A stretch of DNA of 14,660 nucleotides from Dissophora ornata (taxonomy: Eukaryota > Mortierellomycota > Mortierellomycetes > Mortierellales > Mortierellaceae), in NCBI GenBank assembly GCA_025201705.1, contig MU617042.1:6770-21429 (forward strand), given 5' to 3'. This document shows positions 8,241 to 14,660 of the stretch, piece after piece. Every line of letters begins with the position of its first letter. Position 1 is the first letter of the stretch. The translations under genes and the position numbers were made by a program. The notes below the pieces were generated by a model. It saw nothing but the letters and a program-made list of their open reading frames with translations, did not search any database and was not told the origin of the DNA.

Positions 8241-9474
8241 CTAAAAACCATGCTGCTTGAAGAAATTCTAGAAAATAATTGAAATGTTGTCAGACATAAA
8301 CAATCACCATCTGCCTTGGTTCCGCAGATCATTGTCATCTTCATGAACTTACATAGATCGAATCATCAATAAACTTGACGTCTTCCTCGCTATCACCAGG
8401 TCCTCCTGCCCAGTGACCCCAGATGCTCTCAATCACCTTCAATTCGCCGTTCTCGCCCATGTAGTCTTTCTCAATCTGACTATCCTCAGGTGGGAAATAA
8501 AGGTCGGTTCTACAAGGCATAATCAAGGTTTTCGCCTGGATACCCCCCAATGCTCTAGCAAAAGCATCTTCATCCTTCACCGAGCCAGCGCCTGGCTTAC
8601 CAAGGCCACGATCAGGGAGACGACCATCTGCTTCCGAGAGGTGAGATTCACCAGCGTAGAGGGGTTGAGCGGAGATATCGCCATGCTGCCAAGTCCAGAG
8701 CATGTGAAGCATATTATTGGCGTCCTTGCTCGTTGACCATTTCTCCCAGAACTGGACCATGATATTCTCGGCACCCTGGATGCCATAGTATTTTTCAAAC
8801 CCTTTCTCACGGTAAAACGCCTGGCTGAAACCCCAGCCAGCGTAAACTCTACCCAAAGTCTTGAGTCCTACGATGGGTTGTTGGCCCTTTTCTTCCATAT
8901 ATCGACCTTGGCAGTATCCCTCCGTGTCGGCGAGAATGGCACCTTTGACGGCCTCGAGAAAGACCCAGTTGTGAAACGAAGTTCGAGCCGAACCGCAGAA
9001 GGGAATCGCAAGTTTCACCATGCCAGGGAACTGAGATGCCCACTGGAAAGATTGTCCAGCCCCCATGCTCCATCCCAAAACAGCAATCTGGTCTGTGATC
9101 CCTAGGCCTTGGGTCAAAAGCTGGTGTTGAGCCTTGACATTATCGTAAAATGTCGTCTTTGGCATATGGACTCCACCTTTAGGGCCAGAAGTGTTGGAAG
9201 GTGATGTGGATTCACCGTTTCCAAAGAGGGCAGGCACGACTATGAAGTACCTTTCGGGGTCAAGTGCTCGGCGAGGATGTCCTGGAGTAGAGATGAGCCA
9301 TTCGTTTCCCTCAACGATTGTGCCAGAATACCAAGTTGGATAGAGGACGCAGGGGTTCGTAGGAGAGCCATAGGTCCGATAGGCAATGTAGGCGGAGGGC
9401 AGAATCTCGCCAGACTGGAGCTCGAAGTCGCCCAACTGATAGAGCTTGATAGCAGTGTGGGAATGTGGGGTCAT
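8241..9474 (-). CDS. Alpha/beta hydrolase, homoserine O-acetyltransferase (MetX)-like family
   Basis: Starts at ATG 9474 after a pyrimidine-rich leader (context AAACATGA). Exon 1 is 9474-8353, intron 8352-8268 (GTAAGT...TAG, 85 bp, CTGAC branch-like site), and exon 2 8267-8241 adds NFFKQHGF and a stop, about 382 residues. Reading through the donor would end at VSS instead. The nucleophile elbow is GWSMGAG with Ser136. The probable acid is Asp324 in CRTDLYFPPEDS and the base His354 in IWGHWAGG, in the family order Ser-Asp-His. ALFGNGESTSPSN (residues 82-94) matches the MetX glycine-rich segment. The MetX HALTG strand is replaced by YPTWYSG and the terminal GHDxFL by GHWAGG, so true homoserine acetylation is doubtful; a related acyltransfer or hydrolysis is possible. 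No signal peptide or membrane segment is seen, so it is likely cytosolic. Confidence 0.9.
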
Positions 9475-9708
9475 GTTTGAAGATGAATGATAAGATGGAG
9501 AGTGTAAAGAAAAGGTGGAGACAAGGAATAAGAAGAAGAAAGAAAGGAAAGGAAGTATGAATTAACCTGAAAATGATGTGATGGGAATTTTTCATCCTTG
9601 CAGGAAAACAAGCATTTGGATGCAGCCGTTTTGAACGGGTCAGCCGATCAATAAACCCCTTAAACAATAATAAGACGCGTCTTGCCCCTGAACTTAACCT
9701 TGAGCTAA
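9475..9708. other. Upstream region of the hydrolase gene
   Basis: Directly upstream of the minus-strand ATG is a CT-rich leader (about 9480-9545, minus strand). A perfect 12-bp palindrome, AAGACGCGTCTT, at 9672-9683 contains ACGCGT, the hexamer bound by MBF-type factors in ascomycete yeasts. Its role here is unknown. Confidence 0.4.
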
Positions 9709-10130
9709 ACGAAGTGCTGTGCAACAGTGACGGACCCCTCCATGACGCCGCCGCGCAAGAAAATCACTCTGGACACGGCCACATCCAAGAATAAACCATT
9801 CTCCCAGGACCCTGCCTCCACAGTCGAGAAACATGGAAGTAGTGTAAACGGGAAAAGGTTTTGGAGAGCGACAATTCCACACTCTGCTCGGACAATGTGG
9901 TGGAGAGCCATCCACAGCAAGCTGGCAACAGCAGAAGTGATGCACATCAAATGGCAACGCGCTCCCAGTGCTGCTTGCTGTCAATGCGGTTGGGCAACGG
10001 AAGATATGGCCCCCAAGGAATATGGCAAATGCATTACGCCTTCGCCCTTGACGGCCGCACCATTCCAATCGATAAAATGACCCAATCCCTGCAGAGGATG
10101 GATCTCCGTGCCAACACACGACTGAAAAAA
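9709..10130 (+). mobile_element. Decayed LINE (non-LTR) retrotransposon 3' end with zf-RVT-type domain
   Basis: The frame open from 9709 contains GKRFWRATIPHSARTMWWRA followed by IHSKLATAEVMHIKWQ and a CCQCG knuckle. This pattern (FW...R..WWR..H.KL.T....H..W....CxxCG) is typical of the zinc-binding region after the reverse transcriptase of non-LTR elements. The expected H...C half is missing. Directly after EDMA the similarity seems to continue in another frame (IWQMHYAFALDGRTIPID, about 10023-10076), implying a small deletion plus frameshift. No reverse transcriptase precedes it, so the copy is 5'-truncated, as is usual for LINE insertions. It ends some 230-650 bp upstream of the hydrolase ATG. 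Confidence 0.6.
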
Positions 10131-10186
10131 AACACTCCCCCCCGCAAGACACACGACATTTTTTCCGTGACCGCGATTTTTTTTTT

Positions 10187-10470
10187 GTCCAACCCTGTCC
10201 AACCCTGTCCAAACCAGCGCTGGTGATTTTTTTTTTTGTTGTCCAACCCTGTCCAACCCACCGCTGGCGATTTTTCATTTTTTTGTCCAACCCTGTCCAA
10301 CCCACCGCTGGTGATTTTTTTTGTTGTCCAACCCTGTCCAAACCACCGCTGGCGATTTTTATTTTTTTGTCCAACCCTGTCCAACTCACCGCTGGTGATT
10401 TTATTTTGTTGTCCATTTTTATTTTGTTGTCCAACCCTGTCCAAACCACCGCTGGTGGGGGTTTTTTTTG
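10187..10470. repeat. Minisatellite, ~43-bp unit, six copies plus a partial
   Basis: The unit starts GTCCAACCCTGTCCAA, followed by (A/C)CCACCGCTGG(T/C)GA and a T-rich tail. Units begin at 10187, 10241, 10285, 10326, 10369 and 10429, with an 18-bp partial at 10411. The first unit has an extra 10-bp AACCCTGTCC. Units alternate between a GGTGA...TTGTT type and a GGCGA...TTT type. Because stops are scarce in the unit, several frames stay open through the array on both strands; these are not evidence of a gene. Confidence 0.9.
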
Positions 10471-10884
10471 GTGTCCGATGTGCATGAGGGGAAAAGGAGA
10501 AGGCGGCCATTCTATCGTCATGGCAGGTCAATACCCAGGGCAAGGACAACTCATGGATTCCTGTGGATTTGTTCATTGTAATCTTCCGGCATAGACAATT
10601 CACGCCGGAAACGGAAGCAACATGTCCTGGGAAGTACTAGCCGACTCGGTATCAACAAACATCCGTCTGTTTGCAAGGACCTGATGTTATAAAATAATCA
10701 AGTCGCTCGAGAATTACAGGATTCTCGGCCACGCTTCTCGCGAGAGATCTGGTCACGAAAGGGTTCATTGATGATGACAGGACGACTCGAGATATTTGCC
10801 CAGTGCATACAAGACAAGGGGAATGGCGAGGAGACCGACGCTGTCGTTGAGAGCCTTGAGCTTGAAGGAAGCCAGGTGTAGCAT
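10471..10884. other. Intergenic, no gene seen
   Basis: No convincing coding frame. A weak 7-bp inverted repeat (TTCCGGC 10584-10590 / GCCGGAA 10604-10610) is present. A minus-strand frame of 69 codons (10907-10698) begins with the 3' end of the neighbouring small gene and is most likely its downstream flank. Confidence 0.45.
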
Positions 10885-10890
10885 TTTATT
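10885..10890 (-). terminator. AATAAA polyadenylation signal for the 62-aa gene
   Basis: On the minus strand AATAAA lies 13 nt after the TGA stop of the small gene at 11092-10904, a plausible position for a fungal poly(A) signal. Confidence 0.45.
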
Positions 10891-10903
10891 TCTTCAAATG
10901 TGT

Positions 10904-11092
10904 TCAAGACCTAAACTGTTCTTCACTTGAAGTCAGACCAACCACGACAGGCGCGGTTCCTGAAGGGATGGGTGAGACTGATGGAGGGGTTGAATCGGAG
11001 GGGTCATGGTTGGGAAGACAGCCGTATCCGAAATCGCTGCTGTAGTCTGCCAAGCCGGCAAGGTCGATAAGTTCGTTGAGGAAGGATAACAT
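10904..11092 (-). CDS. Small hypothetical protein, 62 aa
   Basis: The ATG at 11092 begins MLSFLNELIDLAGLADYSSD and the frame ends FRS-TGA. The start is chosen because a pyrimidine-rich leader (about 11093-11135, minus strand) lies directly before it, as for the other genes here, and an AATAAA follows the stop. The N-terminal third could form an amphipathic helix. The centre is rich in Pro, Ser and Thr. There is no signal peptide, zinc site or recognised domain. It might be a whole short gene, or the first exon of a longer spliced one if a donor is used before the stop. Confidence 0.4.
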   Translation of the reverse strand: MLSFLNELIDLAGLADYSSDFGYGCLPNHDPSDSTPPSVSPIPSGTAPVVVGLTSSEEQFRS

Positions 11093-11552
11093 TGTCGAGA
11101 GAAAGATAGTGTGATAGCGTGGGAAAAGAAAAAAGGAGACGCGAATACGGAGTTTACAAACTGGCGGCAATAAAGTCAAATGAGTACACCGGGGGTCGCC
11201 GCTAAAGCAAACAATTTTCTGTTGCACGTCCTTGTAGGTTATTTTTTACTTTTTTCTCTTTGAGCTGTTGTTTTTCATTTTCACCGTGACCATTGCCACC
11301 ACCCACATCCTTTTTTTCTTTTTTCCGATTTGATGACAATAGGAGAGCGACTGGAATCTGGAGTTGGGGAGGGGTCATTGCCAGGAGGTGATTCATCATT
11401 GCCCTGAACAGGGACAGCGACATTGGATCTTGGCCGGTTTTCTCAGCAAGTCAAAAGGACGCGGGTATATGCCCATCAAGAACAAGCGCCGGACTTGTCG
11501 GAGGGGGCCTATGTTCCTCACTGTGACACAACAGTCCTTGCGAGGCAGAGGA
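11093..11552. other. Flank of the 62-aa gene, unresolved frames
   Basis: The minus strand has an ATG ORF at 11423-11202 (73 codons) ending in a Lys/Glu/Gly-rich tail. Another minus frame reads GNDESPPGNDPSPTPDSSRS then KSEKRKK, which looks like a disordered nuclear segment but has no ATG. T-rich runs at 11240-11325 fit a promoter or intron. No domain is recognised and no gene model can be supported. Confidence 0.25.
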
Positions 11553-11945
11553 TCAGGGGCGTTTATTTTCCAGCTCAGATCCCACATCTTTTGTATCGAG
11601 AGACTGGTCATACTTGCGGAGACACAAACGACAGTCGAAGTCTCTCGCATCCGAACTATCGGCGAATTTGGTGTTGGTTCCTGTGTAAGGCGTATTCTAG
11701 TAGAATGTGTTAGGGTCGACGATAGTTGGGTCCTCGAGGTCAGTGATGTTGCCTAGTAAGCTCATGGAGTGGATAGGGTTACAGCTGCTGGTCGGGGAAA
11801 AAGTGTTGTTGTCGCTGAATTTTATCTTTCTGTCTTTGGATCTTATGATTTTTCCATTGCTTAGTGCATTGGGTCGGGCTCGGCATCTTGGTGGTTGAAG
11901 TCCTTGGTCCCTGTATTGTTGGTCCAGGAAGATAATGAATAATCT
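11553..11945 (-). other. Protein-like minus-strand frame with one TAG, possible exons
   Basis: One frame is open from 11945 to the TGA at 11555-11553, apart from a single TAG at 11699-11697. Protein-like segments are SMSLLGNITDLEDPTIVDP before the TAG and DFDCRLCLRKYDQSLDTKD after it. The TAG is preceded by CCTAAC and CTAC, so it resembles the 3' end of an intron (branch site, then TAG) with an exon starting at 11696. No matching donor is clear. I recognise no family. The plus strand has overlapping ORFs of similar length, so coding is uncertain. Confidence 0.25.
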
Positions 11946-12439
11946 TCATCATTATTGTGTTGCATCTTCAAACGGATTAAACTTGACGTCAAAAAAAATC
12001 TTGACTGTCTCTCACGCCACTCAAGTGACATCAACAAAACGAAATCAGTGATGCACAGTGTATCATGACCTACACTGGGTGCCGCAGCAATTTGACTACT
12101 GCCAAGGCTTGGTACCAGCGCGAGATTAGTAAGCGTCAAGACTATTTCGTCGCGCCCTCGCCCCATTTCATATCCACCGCGCCTCAAACAACCCACCTTG
12201 CAGTCACAGAAAATTAACAACGAGCGCTGCGGCAAACATCAAATATCCCTCATTGACATCTGTGACCCCACACTTGGTAGCCACGCCTCCCTCACTGTAG
12301 ATCACGCATGTAAATACCCTTACTGTCCTGTACAATGAACGACATTCGTTCCTGCCTATCCTTAGATCCTTGTCTGCACCACTGTCTCTCTTGATGCCCT
12401 CTGTTACTGTAACACAGTCCATAATTATAGTATATATAG
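11946..12439. other. Intergenic or intronic, nothing firm
   Basis: Contains a 10-bp palindrome, TTGACGTCAA (about 11984-11993), and short minus-strand frames (12235-11861, 12422-12204) without recognisable domains. The T/A-rich end (12420-12440, TATATAGTCAG) could be a 3' splice acceptor for the plus-strand frame that follows. Confidence 0.3.
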
Positions 12440-13078
12440 TCAGGAAGCAAGGAAGAGCCGGCAGGAAAGCCTTTGGTGGATGGGTTGTTCAAGACGGGGG
12501 GAGATGCCTTGAAGGTGCTGACTGTTGAAAGCTATTCAAGAGATGCTCTGGTTGACCCACACCATGAGAAGATAACAGCATGGCCTACGTCATGCCCGTC
12601 AGCAGGCGCGAGAACCCAATATCCAGGGCATGTCAAGATACTAATCCGACGTGATGAAAGGATCAGCAAACTCATTATCGGAACTAAGCATCACAATTAC
12701 TTGGTTACCTGCGCCAGAAAGAAGGACGGTTGCCTCGTCGGTCCAAACGCTTCTGCTAAGCCGTCGATAACTAAAGAGACAAAAACATATATCTCGAACG
12801 ATAAAGACGATTGCGGACCACTAGAGGGACTAGAGGCACAAGCACAAGTGTGCTCAAAATTCACAGATCGGCGTACTTATATCGCGCGTAGAACAGCGTC
12901 AGGACGATGCAGCGCAATCGCGTTCTTGCTAGTGACAATATTCACCTTGGCACAATACGAGGTCCGACAGGCAACAGTTTTCGCGAGACTTTATGAAAGA
13001 TCGAAGGACAGCGAGTTCCAACTCTGGAAGACTGACGTCGCTTACACCAAAGACGATAATGCAGGCCCGGGAAAATAG
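12440..13078 (+). other. Long open frame without any ATG, possible exon
   Basis: The frame is open from 12440 to a TAG at 13076-13078, 212 sense codons, with no ATG anywhere in it. That length is unlikely by chance at this base composition, so it may be an exon entered by splicing (TATAGTCAG acceptor-like site just at its start) or decayed coding DNA. One hydrophobic stretch, SAIAFLLVTIFTL, could span a membrane. I recognise no family. It lies directly upstream of the gypsy integrase remnant on the same strand but shows no clear reverse transcriptase or RNase H motifs. The following frame (13081-13314) contains ITAEDNKDLQALLSELANDL and leads into the integrase remnant. Confidence 0.3.
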
Positions 13079-13238
13079 TGCGGCGTATTTACGGGCTTTT
13101 CGGCAAGCAGGAATCCATCACAGCGGAGGACAACAAAGACCTACAAGCGCTGCTTTCAGAATTAGCAAATGATTTGTCGTCCAAAATCTCGCATTTAAAT
13201 GAAACAGTCGTCCGAGAAGCCCTGATCATGGAAGGGAA

Positions 13239-13800
13239 TTCCTGTAGATTTCGAATGAGTCATGGTTGTGTTGACCCAGCTGGAATGCTTCAACCTGTTC
13301 CCATATTGCGATAGCGTAGGTGCGTTATCGCCACAAACATTGTCGTGCACTTAACTTATCGCCTAGAGAATTCGATGCTGGTCTGTTTTTGTCGATATAT
13401 TAACTAAACAAGGTCATTTTCTAGCTAGTGAAGACAAAGACACGGCACACGGCATCGGATAGATCCGAAATATTCTTCACTAATATTTTCCGATTACACG
13501 GCATGCCCTCTGTCATAGCCTAGGATCGATATAGCAAGATCACCAGCAACTTTTAGCAGGAATTCCATCGACTCGTGCGCGTAAAGCTTACCATGTTTAC
13601 GATCCTCCACCCTCAAACAAATGGTCGGACAGAAAAAGTCAACAAAACATTGGAATCTATCCTTGCAGCATCTGTCAACAAACAAATCAATTAAGGTCTC
13701 CTGGTATTCGCCTCCGAATTCGCCTCCAATGACTCGAATAACACTTCCACTTGGGTCTCCCTTTCTTTTTGAAATATAGACTCCACCCGTGCGATTCAAC
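13239..13800 (+). mobile_element. Degenerate Ty3/gypsy-type retrotransposon integrase
   Basis: Pieces appear in family order: PAGMLQPVPI (zinc-knuckle exit, 13276-13305); NIVVHL (13336-13353), where the catalytic first Asp is Asn (codon 13336-13338); FVDILTKQGHF; FRLHGMPSVIA; DRYSKITSNF; and HPQTNGRTEKVNKTLES (13608-13658), then SEFASNDSNNTSTWVS. The second Asp (13524) and the Glu (13632) keep D-x35-E spacing. The main frame carries TAG 13521, TAG 13554, TAA 13692 and TGA 13770, and there are at least two frameshifts upstream, so it is dead. Weak C-terminal similarity (LNRAKEKTLRES, RQDRAIDKRAS) may extend to about 13970. Neither LTRs nor a convincing reverse transcriptase is seen in the window. 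Confidence 0.85.
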
Positions 13801-14105
13801 CGCCATTTCTGAACACAATAGTAGTCCTAACAAAAGAGCATCCACTTCATAGAATCTAAAAGCTCGACACTTCATGCAGGAAATGGAAACATCCTAAACC
13901 GGGCAAAGGAGAAAACTCTGCGAGAGTAGACAGGACAGAGCGATAGATAAACGAGCCTCTGCCACTATAGAACGAGCGAGGCGAAGGAAACATCAAGAAT
14001 ATAGATTAATATATTTATTAAAGAAATCAAACTAATTTTATGTCCCATGTGTTGCAGGTTATAAAGAACAAAAGATCAATGTCCACCTCCTTCCGGATCA
14101 TGGAT
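13801..14105 (+). other. Probable decayed integrase C-terminal flank, then AT-rich spacer
   Basis: To about 13970 there are short traces resembling the basic linker after the gypsy integrase core, in shifting frames. From 13990 to 14040 the sequence is AT-rich with no coding signal. No LTR boundary is recognisable. Confidence 0.35.
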
Positions 14106-14660
14106 CTTGCACAGTGTGAAATGGATATCCCAAAGGACATCCGCTCTTCCCTGAGATGCCAAAATTGAAGACACATCACTTGGCATGGTGAGATTGGTTG
14201 AACACACGGTAGCGCATCTGTACACAAATTTTCAAAACGAGTGGTATCATTCTATTGAAGTACTTGAGGTAGCAGACCATTTCACATTAAGAGATTCGCT
14301 GTGCACTACACTACCAAATTTCAAGTCAAACGCCTGAGTTTGACATCACAGCTTCTCCTCATCGCAGCGCATACTTTCACAAACTCCCAAATCGATTGGC
14401 ACCGTGCTGATGGAGTACTTGAGGTAGCGAACCATTTCATAGTAAGAGGTCCGCTGCTCACCACACCACCTAATATCAAGATAGACGCCTGAGTTTGAAA
14501 TGACAGCTTGTCCTCACCACGGCGCATACTTTCTCAAATTCCCAAATGGATTGGCACCGTGCTGCTGGAGTACTTGAGGTAGCGGACCATTTCATAGTAA
14601 ATGGTCCGCTGTACACTACACTACCAAATATTTAGATAGATGCCTGAGTTTAATATCACA
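14106..14660. repeat. 155-bp tandem repeat array running off the right edge
   Basis: The marker TACTTGAGGTAGC begins at 14261, 14416 and 14571, exactly 155 bp apart. Full-length similarity between copies is high, including CCCAAATNGATTGGCACCGTG and CGCCTGAGTTT. The stretch 14106-14260 is a much more diverged unit (GCGCAT...CACAAA...GAAGTACTTGAGG at its right end). The period is not a multiple of three, so ORFs across it are incidental. The third clear copy is cut by the window end. Confidence 0.9.
14581..14610. repeat. Perfect 12-bp hairpin within the 155-bp repeat
   Basis: AGCGGACCATTT (14581-14592) and AAATGGTCCGCT (14599-14610) are exact complements around the loop CATAGT. The same position in the two preceding copies pairs at only 9 and 7 of 12 positions. 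Confidence 0.85.

Noticed and set aside
9694..10603. Long minus-strand ORFs (up to 275 codons) with repeated WTGLDKK-like motifs
   Set aside because: They are translations of the ~43-bp minisatellite. The period is not a multiple of three, the frame drifts between units, and both strands are open because the unit lacks stops.
10584..10610. Small inverted repeat TTCCGGC/GCCGGAA
   Set aside because: Seven-bp arms with a 13-nt gap are expected by chance in a window of this size.
14301..14527. ORFs on both strands within the 155-bp array
   Set aside because: The period of 155 is not divisible by three, so the frame changes at each copy; open frames here are incidental.
1..14660. tRNA, rRNA, CRISPR or prophage features
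   Set aside because: No B-box/A-box pairs with a cloverleaf, no rRNA-like segments, and no regularly spaced short repeats with unique spacers were seen on either strand.

Overview
The window looks like nuclear DNA from a filamentous, early-diverging fungus. I infer a Mucoromycota/Mortierella-like lineage, but the sequence does not prove it. The clearest gene is split by nine complete, compact introns of about 83-125 bp. They have GT-AG ends, several show CTAAC/CTGAC-type branch sites, and gene starts follow pyrimidine-rich leaders. Nothing suggests bacterial organisation: there are no operons and no Shine-Dalgarno-led genes.

Layout. (1) Positions 1-3471, minus strand: RPN2/PSMD1, the large scaffold subunit of the 26S proteasome base. 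Ten exons give 826 codons in phase; the C-terminal exon(s) lie beyond position 1. (2) 3472-5560: upstream DNA with an imperfect palindromic CRE/ATF-type site, a TATA-like minus-strand promoter, and two small unsupported minus-strand ORFs, one of them Cys-rich. (3) 5560-6252: a broken C2H2-type zinc-finger gene whose main lesion is a visible 10-bp tandem duplication. (4) 6366-6584: a 51-bp near-perfect inverted repeat, overlapping an unidentified ORF-rich stretch. (5) 7460-7699: remnant of an RNase-inhibitor/NLR-type leucine-rich repeat gene. (6) 8241-9474, minus strand: an intact alpha/beta hydrolase of the homoserine O-acetyltransferase-like family, with one short 3' intron. (7) 9709-10470: the decayed 3' end of a LINE-type retrotransposon, followed at once by a ~43-bp minisatellite that alternates two subtypes. 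(8) 10885-11092: a small 62-codon minus-strand gene with its own AATAAA. (9) 11093-13078: protein-like but unresolved sequence on both strands. (10) 13239-13800, with a weaker tail: a dead Ty3/gypsy integrase with recognisable D-x35-E spacing. (11) about 14106-14660: a 155-bp tandem repeat running off the right edge, each copy carrying a hairpin that is perfect only in the last copy.

The left 3.5 kb and the hydrolase are ordinary housekeeping/metabolic genes under constraint. The rest is a repeat-rich graveyard of gene and transposon fragments. I found no convincing new multi-gene system. The observations most worth checking are the 155-bp hairpin array, the alternating minisatellite fused to a LINE tail, the 51-bp inverted repeat and the duplication-killed zinc-finger gene.
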